This document shows positions 1 to 6,167 of a stretch of DNA of 8,508 nucleotides, piece by piece (positions within the stretch are counted from its first letter, which is position 1; each line of letters starts with the position of its first letter). The notes below the pieces were generated by a model. It was not told the DNA's origin and did not search any database. It was given only the letters and a program-made list of their open reading frames with translations. The translations under genes were made by a program, and so were the position numbers. This DNA is from Desulfarculaceae bacterium (GTDB lineage: Bacteria > Desulfobacterota > Desulfobacteria > Desulfobacterales > Desulfobacteraceae): contig JAIPEK010000082.1 of the NCBI GenBank assembly GCA_021737205.1, forward strand, positions 1 through 8,508, written 5' to 3'.

Positions 1-1
1 G

Positions 2-340
2 CAGCTGGCGGCACGGGATATCGTAAAGCGGTTCGGTATCCAGGAAAAAGGGCTTGCCGGTTTTGAAAAAGCCATGCGGTATTATTCCTGGAAACTCATG
101 GACTGCTTTGATCTCGAACACAGGGACGGGGAACTGATTGCCACCTCATCCAACTGCCCGGCCCAGATGGGGCGCCTCAAGCACGGACTCGGCGAATATG
201 CCTGCAGGGACATGCATTTTCACGAGTTCGACTCCTTTGCAAAAGAAATCGACCCGGATATTGTCACCGAATGCGTGTTTGCGCCGCCTGATCCCCACCC
301 GGAAGATCTTTTCTGCAAGTGGCGGATCTATATCCCCTGA
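2..340 (+). CDS. DUF6125 / L-2-amino-thiazoline-4-carboxylic acid hydrolase-like protein, C-terminal part (5' truncated)
   Basis: The reading frame is open from base 2 to a TGA at 338-340, giving the last 112 residues; the true start lies left of the window, so the internal ATG at 74 is not a convincing start. The visible tail is soluble and has five cysteines (visible residues 35, 52, 68, 91, 105). The pattern is NCPAQ...R.K.GLGEYAC, then C-x3-PPDPHP-x4-C-K-W near the end. From memory, a C...PPDPHP...CKW ending is typical of DUF6125 proteins, which are relatives of the ATC hydrolase-like family and are frequent in sulfate reducers and other anaerobes. Their reaction is not established. The cysteines could bind metal or act in catalysis, but that is inference. 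The gene ends 18 bp before the convergent MFS gene and is unlikely to belong to the metal operon. The coding call is secure; the family name is moderately secure. Confidence 0.6.
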   Translation, partial: QLAARDIVKRFGIQEKGLAGFEKAMRYYSWKLMDCFDLEHRDGELIATSSNCPAQMGRLKHGLGEYACRDMHFHEFDSFAKEIDPDIVTECVFAPPDPHPEDLFCKWRIYIP

Positions 341-358
341 TCCGGCCGGTTTTGTCTG

Positions 359-1612
359 TCAGGCGGCCTTATCCTTCTTCACCTTTGAAAGGAATACCGC
401 CCCGAGAACAAAGAAAATCACCATGGACAGCACCCCCCACCTGGAGTGGCCTGCGATTTTCCCGGTGATTCCCATCATGAAAGGCCCCATGACTGCGGCG
501 AATTTTCCGAACATGTTGTAAAACCCGAAATATTCAGCGGACCGGTCAAAAGGGGTGATGGACATGAAAAAACTGCGGGAGAGAGCCTGTATCCCGCCCA
601 TGGAAGTGGCGATCAGAAATGCGAGCACCCAGAACAGGACCACTTTCGCCCCTGTTGAAAACACAGGCAGAAAAAATGCGAAAAAGGTGATGAAACAGTA
701 GACAAGGATACCGGCGAAAAGCAGCCTCCTTGTGCCGAACCTGCCGGCAAGACCGCCGTATAAGAGGGTGAACGGGAACGCCGTGATCTGGATCATCAGG
801 ATCGCCAGGATCAACTGGACCGTATCCAGGCCGATATCAGTTCCGTACGCCGCTGACATGCTGATGATGGTGTTGACCCCGTCGATGTAGAAAAAATAGG
901 CAAGCAGGAAAAAACGGATATTCCGGTTCTCACAGATCCGTTTGAACGTACGGAAAAGTTGTTTGAAACCTGCTGTATGATCCGGTCCCCTGGTCGGCAC
1001 GGGCTTCTGTCTGACGTTTCTCAGAAGCGGCAGGGAGAAGAAAAACCACCACAGACCCACGATGATGAACCCGGTTTTCACCGCAGTTGCCGGGAGAGAT
1101 GCCGAAGTTTTAAAGGTGAAGATGAGTCCGGCAACTCCCAGGAACGGGATCACGCTTCCGACATACCCCCATGCATATCCTTTTGCAGAGACACTGTCCG
1201 CCTTCTGCGGCGCTGTGACATCGTGGAGCAGCGAATCATAGAAAATGTTGGCCCCTGCCCATACAAAACGTGCGGCTCCATACGCCAGCAGGCAGAATAC
1301 CCACATGCCGCGGGAGGTAAACGAAAAAGAGAACGTCAGCAAAACTCCGGCCGCCATGAAAAGACCGAGAAACCGCTTTTTGTGTCCGCCGGCATCCGCA
1401 AGTCCTCCCAGAAGGGGCGCGCACGCAGCCAGAAGCAGGGAGGCGGCCGAGTTGGCCGCACCGAGCCGGAACGTGGAGATTTCACCCGCCTGCCCGTATG
1501 CTGCGTACTCCTTGAAGAATACGGGCATAATGGTGGTAACCACGATCAGCACGAATGCCGAGTTGGCCACATCATACAGTACCCAGCTTCTTTCCGGTTT
1601 GGTCAGCTTCAT
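359..1612 (-). CDS. UMF1-type MFS transporter (Atg22-like)
   Basis: Inner-membrane secondary transporter with about twelve hydrophobic segments. Residues are numbered from the longest frame (ATG at 1654, 431 aa). Hallmarks of the UMF1/Atg22-like MFS branch are SWVLYDVANSAF at 23-34, NIFYDSLLHDV at 136-146, YFFYIDGVNTII at 253-264, GGIQALSRSF at 353-362 and EYFGFYNMFGKF at 374-385. The substrate is unknown; fungal Atg22 exports amino acids from the vacuole, but bacterial members are mostly uncharacterised. Start choice: the ATG at 1654 has no Shine-Dalgarno sequence, whereas the in-frame ATG at 1612 (Met15) has GGAG four bases upstream and gives the MKLTKPERSW opening usual for the family. I therefore favour 417 aa. 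The gene converges with the DUF6125-like gene and lies in the same direction as, but 434 bp beyond, the metal operon, so it is probably a separate transcription unit. Confidence 0.9.
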   Translation of the reverse strand: MKLTKPERSWVLYDVANSAFVLIVVTTIMPVFFKEYAAYGQAGEISTFRLGAANSAASLLLAACAPLLGGLADAGGHKKRFLGLFMAAGVLLTFSFSFTSRGMWVFCLLAYGAARFVWAGANIFYDSLLHDVTAPQKADSVSAKGYAWGYVGSVIPFLGVAGLIFTFKTSASLPATAVKTGFIIVGLWWFFFSLPLLRNVRQKPVPTRGPDHTAGFKQLFRTFKRICENRNIRFFLLAYFFYIDGVNTIISMSAAYGTDIGLDTVQLILAILMIQITAFPFTLLYGGLAGRFGTRRLLFAGILVYCFITFFAFFLPVFSTGAKVVLFWVLAFLIATSMGGIQALSRSFFMSITPFDRSAEYFGFYNMFGKFAAVMGPFMMGITGKIAGHSRWGVLSMVIFFVLGAVFLSKVKKDKAA

Positions 1613-1616
1613 TTGT

Positions 1617-1620
1617 CTCC
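1617..1620 (-). promoter_or_regulatory. Ribosome binding site deciding the MFS start
   Basis: On the minus strand GGAG is followed by ACAA and then ATG at 1612. No comparable purine-rich site precedes the longer candidate start at 1654, where the upstream bases read AAGCGACAG. This favours translation from Met15 of the longest frame. The four-base spacing is a little short but acceptable. Confidence 0.5.
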
Positions 1621-1662
1621 GTTTTACGGCATCCGGGTTGAAAAGATTTTTCATCTGTCGCT

Positions 1663-1691
1663 TACGTAGTAGATACAGAACGGGAAGTCAA
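1663..1691 (-). promoter_or_regulatory. Weak candidate sigma-70-like promoter for the MFS gene
   Basis: On the minus strand TTGACT (1691-1686) matches the -35 consensus at five of six positions. Seventeen bases later comes TACGTA (1668-1663), which is a poor -10 match. If used, transcription would begin near 1656, leaving almost no leader for a start at 1654 but a normal leader for the start at 1612. This agrees with the ribosome-binding-site argument. The -10 is weak, so this is only a candidate. Confidence 0.22.
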
Positions 1692-1792
1692 GCCGGAAAA
1701 AGATGCAGGGCAGCCGCACGAAATAATTACCACACCTCCAAACCGACTTTCGGGCAGTTTTTCAGGATTGAAGCACATACGGCACAAGCAGA

Positions 1793-1942
1793 GGCATCAG
1801 GCGATCCGGTGTAACCTGAAGCGGATTCAAATGCCGGTCGGTTACCGGGCACACGATGTGACCGGTTCCGGCATTTGCCTCGGAGCAAATCATGGATGAT
1901 TTGCGAGAATGAGCGGAAGGTTATACCGGATCGCCTGATGCC
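1793..1942. repeat. 150-bp nested inverted-repeat element (MITE/REP-like or structured RNA)
   Basis: The outer arms 1793-1817 and 1918-1942 are reverse complements at 24 of 25 positions, and the one mismatch becomes a G-U pair in a plus-strand RNA. Inside are a perfect 10-bp pair (1828-1837 with 1868-1877) and a 9-bp hairpin with a GG loop (1885-1893 with 1896-1904). The whole element folds into a long stem carrying side hairpins. It lies between genes, has no convincing ORF and shows no obvious flanking target-site duplication. It could be a non-autonomous mobile palindrome, an extragenic palindromic repeat, or a 3'-end structure for the metal operon transcript. Confidence 0.75.
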
Positions 1943-1998
1943 GGGAACATGGCGCGGACTTTCATCAAAAATTTCGTGTGAGTGCCCTTGGATTGAAG

Positions 1999-2034
1999 AC
2001 CGCCCGGCTTGATCGGGTCGGCCGGCCCGGCGGT
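1999..2034 (-). terminator. GC-rich hairpin just downstream of the fixH-like gene
   Basis: It begins 13 bases past the TAA of the fixH-like gene. Outer arms ACCGCC and GGCGGT pair, and CCGGC/GCCGG can pair inside with a bulge. The minus-strand bases that follow (CTTCAATCC) contain no U-run, so it does not match a canonical intrinsic terminator. It may mark the operon 3' end or stabilise the transcript. Confidence 0.3.
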
Positions 2035-2046
2035 GGAGTTGAACGA

Positions 2047-2523
2047 TTATTCGATGTTCAGGGAAAAGCTGTCAATCAGTTTGTTTTTTTCAGCCATGAT
2101 CTTGGCTTTGACGGTGTAGCTCCCCTGCTGCTCCAGGTTGATGTCCGCACCGAAGCCGCCTGCCATTGCCATGGTCATTTTTTTCTGCTCCGTTCCGTCC
2201 GGGTTTTCGATCAGGTATCCGGCCATGGCTTGAGATACCGGGTCGCCGCTCGAAGTTTTCACGTAAACCATCAGATGATGGGTGTCCTCCATTTCCGGCA
2301 TGTTTTCCATGTCCTTCATTTTCGCTTTCATGTCGATGAGGCGGTACTCCAGCCGGTATCCGTCCACTTCTGCTTCATGGATCTTCATTCCAGCCGGGGC
2401 GTTTCCTTTCATGTCATGACCTTCCATCTGTTCTTGGGACGAGTCTGCTGCAAACGCTCCAAGACTCATAAGGACCGTGACCGCCAATGCCGCCATAATT
2501 GTTTTCAGCTGTTTTGTGTACAT
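2047..2523 (-). CDS. Secreted methionine-rich YtkA/FixH-like protein, candidate periplasmic Cu/Ag chaperone
   Basis: 158 aa. Residues 1-26 form a Sec signal peptide (basic MYTKQLK, hydrophobic stretch 9-24, AFA|AD cleavage near 25/26). The rest, about residues 50-158, looks like the small beta-sandwich domain of the YtkA/FixH-like group: GYRLEYRLID, THHLMVYVKT, GYLIENPDG, GSYTVKAKI. The mature part has 14 methionines in about 132 residues. They include a ladder at M65, M69, M72, M75 and M78 followed by H82, H83 and M85, and a second cluster at M116, M118 and M120; H36, M38 and M46 lie in the flexible N-terminal region. Such Met/His groups are typical Cu(I)/Ag(I) ligands, so a periplasmic metal-carrying role like CusF fits the position at the end of the operon, but this is inferred. 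A good Shine-Dalgarno site (AGGAG at 2536-2532) precedes the ATG. It is not the nitrogen-fixation FixH itself: no membrane anchor beyond the signal and no fixGHIS neighbours are visible. Confidence 0.85.
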   Translation of the reverse strand: MYTKQLKTIMAALAVTVLMSLGAFAADSSQEQMEGHDMKGNAPAGMKIHEAEVDGYRLEYRLIDMKAKMKDMENMPEMEDTHHLMVYVKTSSGDPVSQAMAGYLIENPDGTEQKKMTMAMAGGFGADINLEQQGSYTVKAKIMAEKNKLIDSFSLNIE

Positions 2524-2561
2524 TCTGCATTCTCCTTTTTAGTATGTATTCCTGTTTTTAT

Positions 2562-2623
2562 GAAAGCCCTGCCGGTGTCTGCAGACAGGGCTTTCCGGAT
2601 TTTTGCACCCTAGGGCGCAAAAA
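2562..2623 (-). promoter_or_regulatory. Tandem stem-loops between cusA and the fixH-like gene
   Basis: Two hairpins fill most of the 107-bp gap. The first pairs 2562-2571 with 2586-2595 (GAAAGCCCTG, perfect 10 bp, 14-nt loop). The second pairs 2600-2610 with 2613-2623 with one mismatch (stem TTTTTGC.CCC against GGG.GCAAAAA). On the minus strand neither is followed by a U-run, so full termination is unlikely. They may act as processing or stability elements that set a different level of the fixH-like protein relative to the pump. Confidence 0.5.
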
Positions 2624-2630
2624 CTTTCTC

Positions 2631-5600
2631 CTATGTCACCCCGGGTTCGGCCGGGATCCGTTCCTTGCTGTTTTTTACATCGGGTTTTTTCCATATATGG
2701 TAGACCACCGGTATGATCAAGAGAGTAAGGATCGTGGAAGATACAAGTCCTCCGACCATCGGTGCGGCGATCCGCTTCATGATCTGGGAGCCCGTCCCTG
2801 TACCGAGCATGACCGGCAGGAGACCGATCAGGGTGGTAACCACGGTCATGATCTTGGGCCGAACCCGTTCCACGGCACCTTCCGTGATGGCCCCTTCCAG
2901 ATCTTCCACTGTATTCATCCGCATGTTCTTCCGTCTGCGGTGATAGACTTCATCCAGGTACACCAGCATGACCACCCCGGTTTCCGCGGCAAGGCCGGCA
3001 AGGGCGATGAAGCCGACCACCACGGCCACCGACAGGTTGTACCCGAGAAAATAGAGAAGCCATATTCCCCCGACAAGGGAAAACGGGAGTGTCGTCATCA
3101 CGATGGCCGCTTCCGCCGTGGACCTGAAGTGGAGATACAGCAGGATGAAGATCAGGCCGAGCGTGGCTGGCACGATGAGGTTCAATCTTTTCCTGGCCCG
3201 TTCCATGTATTCGAACTGCCCGGACCAGACCATGGAGTATCCTTCGGGCATATCAATGTTTTGATCGATGGTTTTTTTCGCGTTTTTCACGTACGTTCCC
3301 ACGTCCACATCCTGAAGATCGATGAACACCCATGCCGTTTTCCTGGAATTTTCACTTTTGATCACGGCAGGTCCCTTGTGGGTATAGATGTCCGCCATCT
3401 GCGCAAGGGGAACCTGGGCGCCGGTGGGCGTCGCGATGAGAACCCTTTTCAACTGTTCGATGTTGTCCCGGAACGCCCGGTTGTACCGCAGATTCACCGG
3501 ATACCGTTCAAGCCCCTCCACGGTCCTTGTGACGTTCATTCCCCCGATGGCGGTCATGATCACATCCTGGACGTCTTCCACCGTAAGGCCGTATCTTGCT
3601 ATCCTGTCTCTTTTGATATTGAAGTCCAGGTAGTTGGCCCCGGTGACCCGTTCAGAAAATGCCGACAGGGTGCCGGGAATACTCCTTGCTACAGCTTCGA
3701 TTTCCTCCCCGATATCGGAAAGGGTTTCAAGGTCCGGTCCCATGATCTTGATCCCCACAGGGGTTTTAATACCCGTGGAGAGCATGTCGATCCGGGTGCG
3801 GATCGGCATGGTCCATGCGTTGGTCAATCCGGGGAACCGGATGGCCCGGTCAAGGTCCCGGGACAGCTCCTTGATGGTGATATGTCTTTGTGTGGGCCAT
3901 ATCCGGGAAAGCGGACTTTTCAAAAATCCGGGCCAGCCGGAGAAAAACCGGTCGATTTCTTTTTTCCGCCATTCATGAAGGATTTTTCCTTTCACTTTCT
4001 CCGGCCATACCAGTGAAAACGGGTGTTTGAGCCATGCCGGCCAGCCGGAGAAAAACCGGTCCACCTGTTTCATCTCGTACTCCACCTTTGGTCTGAGCAT
4101 GATGGTGGTTTCGATCATGGACAGCGGGGCCGGGTCCGTAGGTGTTTCAGCCCTTCCCACCTTGCCCAGCACATGTTTGACCTCCGGAAATTTCATTATG
4201 ATTTTGTCGGTCTGCTGCAGAAGTTCCCGTGCCTTGGTCACGGACACGCCGGGCAGGGTCGTGGGCATGTACAGAAGGTCCCCTTCGTTCAGAGGGGGCA
4301 TGAACTCGCTGCCGAGTTTCGAGGCCGGATATACGGACACGCCGAGTATCGCGATCGCTATGAGAACAGTAGTTTTCCGCCATTTCAGAACCGATTTGAT
4401 AAGGGGCATGTACATGCTGATCAACACCTTGCTCACAGGGTTTTTCCCCTCTGAAATGATTTTCTGCGGGATAACGCAAAGGCAGATAAAAACGGAAAGC
4501 CCGGCAGCAGCGGTCAAGCTCCAGTGCGGGATATCCGTTTTCAATATTCCGGCGCATATCACCAGCACCGGAGGTGCCAGGATAATGGATCCGATTCGAA
4601 GCCATGCTTTTTTCCGGGATTGTTCCGGTTTGACCTCAATGGTCCGGTCTTTTACGAAAAACGTCATCAAAACGGGTATGATGGTGATGGCCAGGATCGA
4701 GGACGCGGCCATGGCAAACGTCTTTGTATAGGCAAGGGGCTTGAAAAGGCGGCCTGATTGTCCTTCAAGGGTAAATACCGGCAGAAAGGAAACGGTGATG
4801 ATCAAAAGACTGTAAAACAGGGCCGGGCCGACTTCCCTGGATGATTTGATAATGATATCTTTTGTCCGGCCGCCCGGGTTTTTTTCAATATGCTTGTGTG
4901 CGTTTTCCACCATAACCACGGATGCGTCCACCATCACCCCGATGGCGATGGCGATGCCGCCCAGACTCATGATATTGATGTTTATGCCGAGGATGTACAT
5001 CATCAAAAGAGAAGCCAGGATTCCCACCGGCAGCGTCAGGATGGCGACGAACGCGGACCGGATATGGAGCAGGAAGATGATGCAGATCAGCGCCACCACG
5101 ATCATTTCTTCCACAAGCTTGGTTTTCAGGGTGGATACCGCCCTTTCAATGAGGCCGGAGCGGTCGTATCCCATTTTTACCTCGACCCCTTCGGGCAGAC
5201 CTTTTTCAAGCTCCTTGAGTTTCTGTTTCACCCGCTTGATCACGTTGTAGGCGTTTTCCCCGTACCGCATGACAACAATGCCGCCGACCGCTTCTCCTTT
5301 GCCGTTCCATTCCAGGATTCCGCGCCTCAGTTCCGGGCCGGTATGGATGTCCGCGATGTTTTTAAGCAGGATGGGGGTGCCGTTCTTGTCCACCCCCACG
5401 GCGATCTCTTCCAGGTCCTGTAATGATTTGATATACCCGAGGCCCCGGACCATGAATTCGGTCTCCCCCATCTCGAGGAGCTTGCCGCCCACATCGTTGT
5501 TGGATCGCTGTATGGCGTTCTTGATCGTCTTTATGGAAAGGTCGTATGCCAAAAGCCGGTTCGGGTCCACTTCCACCTGGTACTGTTTGACGAACCCGCC

Positions 5601-6140
5601 GATGGAGGCCACCTCCGAGACCCCGTCCACGGCCGTGAGCTCGTACTTGAGATACCAGTCCTGGATGCCCCTGAGTTGGGAAAGGTCATGCTCTCCCGTG
5701 GTGTCCCGTACCGTGTATTCATATACCCACCCGACCCCGGTGGCGTCGGGACCGAGCTTGGGCACGGCGTTTTCCGGAAGCCGGTCCGACACGAAATTCA
5801 GGTATTCGAGAACTCTCGACCGCGCCCAGTACATGTCGGTGTCGTCCTCGAAAATAATATACACAAAAGAGGTCCCGAAAAAGGAGTAGCCCCTGACCAC
5901 CTTGGCATACGGCACCCCGAGCATGGCCGTGGTCAAGGGGTATGTGACCTGTTCCTCCACCACCTGGGGGGCCTGGCCCTGAAAGTCCGTCTGGATGATC
6001 ACCTGGGTGTCGGAAAGATCCGGGATCGCGTCCAGGGGCGTGTTGAACATGGCGGCGACCCCGCCTGCGATCAGGAATATCGTTGCGAAGATAACGATGA
6101 ATTTGTTTTTAACCGACCATTCTATTATTTTATCAATCAT
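2631..6140 (-). CDS. cusA: CusA-type heavy-metal efflux RND pump (Cu(I)/Ag(I))
   Basis: Inner-membrane proton-driven pump of the HME-RND family; 1169 aa against 1047 in E. coli CusA. TM1 is near 13-33 and TM2-TM6 lie between about 344 and 496. TM4 carries GVMVDASVVMVENAH with D405, the same number as the E. coli proton-relay aspartate. TM7 is near 590-606, and TM8-12 lie between about 988 and 1150 with LAAETGVVML (E1053, matching E939) and RVRPK (K1096, matching K984). The periplasmic methionines of the E. coli copper site (573, 623, 672) align with M625 (DLLYM), M675 (DPAPLSM) and M786 (RIDM), which predicts monovalent copper/silver rather than Zn/Co/Cd. Extra length: about 52 residues with two hydrophobic helices in the TM6-TM7 loop, about 62 residues between M675 and M786 that include a duplicated unit, and a slightly longer C-terminal tail. 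The start has AAGGG upstream and lies 27 bp after cusB. The E. coli comparison is from memory. Confidence 0.95.
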   Translation of the reverse strand: MIDKIIEWSVKNKFIVIFATIFLIAGGVAAMFNTPLDAIPDLSDTQVIIQTDFQGQAPQVVEEQVTYPLTTAMLGVPYAKVVRGYSFFGTSFVYIIFEDDTDMYWARSRVLEYLNFVSDRLPENAVPKLGPDATGVGWVYEYTVRDTTGEHDLSQLRGIQDWYLKYELTAVDGVSEVASIGGFVKQYQVEVDPNRLLAYDLSIKTIKNAIQRSNNDVGGKLLEMGETEFMVRGLGYIKSLQDLEEIAVGVDKNGTPILLKNIADIHTGPELRRGILEWNGKGEAVGGIVVMRYGENAYNVIKRVKQKLKELEKGLPEGVEVKMGYDRSGLIERAVSTLKTKLVEEMIVVALICIIFLLHIRSAFVAILTLPVGILASLLMMYILGININIMSLGGIAIAIGVMVDASVVMVENAHKHIEKNPGGRTKDIIIKSSREVGPALFYSLLIITVSFLPVFTLEGQSGRLFKPLAYTKTFAMAASSILAITIIPVLMTFFVKDRTIEVKPEQSRKKAWLRIGSIILAPPVLVICAGILKTDIPHWSLTAAAGLSVFICLCVIPQKIISEGKNPVSKVLISMYMPLIKSVLKWRKTTVLIAIAILGVSVYPASKLGSEFMPPLNEGDLLYMPTTLPGVSVTKARELLQQTDKIIMKFPEVKHVLGKVGRAETPTDPAPLSMIETTIMLRPKVEYEMKQVDRFFSGWPAWLKHPFSLVWPEKVKGKILHEWRKKEIDRFFSGWPGFLKSPLSRIWPTQRHITIKELSRDLDRAIRFPGLTNAWTMPIRTRIDMLSTGIKTPVGIKIMGPDLETLSDIGEEIEAVARSIPGTLSAFSERVTGANYLDFNIKRDRIARYGLTVEDVQDVIMTAIGGMNVTRTVEGLERYPVNLRYNRAFRDNIEQLKRVLIATPTGAQVPLAQMADIYTHKGPAVIKSENSRKTAWVFIDLQDVDVGTYVKNAKKTIDQNIDMPEGYSMVWSGQFEYMERARKRLNLIVPATLGLIFILLYLHFRSTAEAAIVMTTLPFSLVGGIWLLYFLGYNLSVAVVVGFIALAGLAAETGVVMLVYLDEVYHRRRKNMRMNTVEDLEGAITEGAVERVRPKIMTVVTTLIGLLPVMLGTGTGSQIMKRIAAPMVGGLVSSTILTLLIIPVVYHIWKKPDVKNSKERIPAEPGVT
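3891..4064 (-). repeat. Duplicated coding unit inside cusA (period 108 bp, 36 aa)
   Basis: Residues 693-715 (VDRFFSGWPAWLK...VWP) and 729-751 (IDRFFSGWPGFLK...IWP) are 14/23 identical and spaced exactly 36 codons apart. At DNA level the 23 bp at 4039-4061 recur identically at 3931-3953. The spacer between the copies contains HEWRKKE, resembling the EWR that precedes the single copy in relatives as I recall them. The copies have diverged outside the core, so the duplication is real and not an assembly stutter. Confidence 0.9.
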
Positions 6141-6167
6141 ATGCCATATCCCTTGCCAATCTTCCGG

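Noticed and set aside
342..358. CCGGCCGG followed by TTTTG between the convergent genes as a terminator
   Set aside because: The palindrome has no loop and the T-run is short, so it cannot form a proper terminator hairpin.
1655..2046. Small protein gene or transposase remnant in the intergenic gap
   Set aside because: No frame with a plausible start and ribosome binding site was found, and there is no transposase-like motif or flanking duplication.
2562..2604. Hairpin followed by T-run on the plus strand, resembling a plus-strand terminator
   Set aside because: No plus-strand gene ends here; all nearby genes run the other way. The T-run is better explained as one arm of the second stem-loop.
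2499..4016. A 505-codon open frame on the plus strand
   Set aside because: It lies antisense to cusA in the complementary frame, is rich in His, Asp, Gly and Arg with no domain, and arises from codon bias of the real gene.
3891..4064. Possibility that the cusA internal repeat is an assembly or sequencing duplication
   Set aside because: The two copies differ at many positions outside the 23-bp core and the reading frame is intact, so it is a genuine, diverged duplication.
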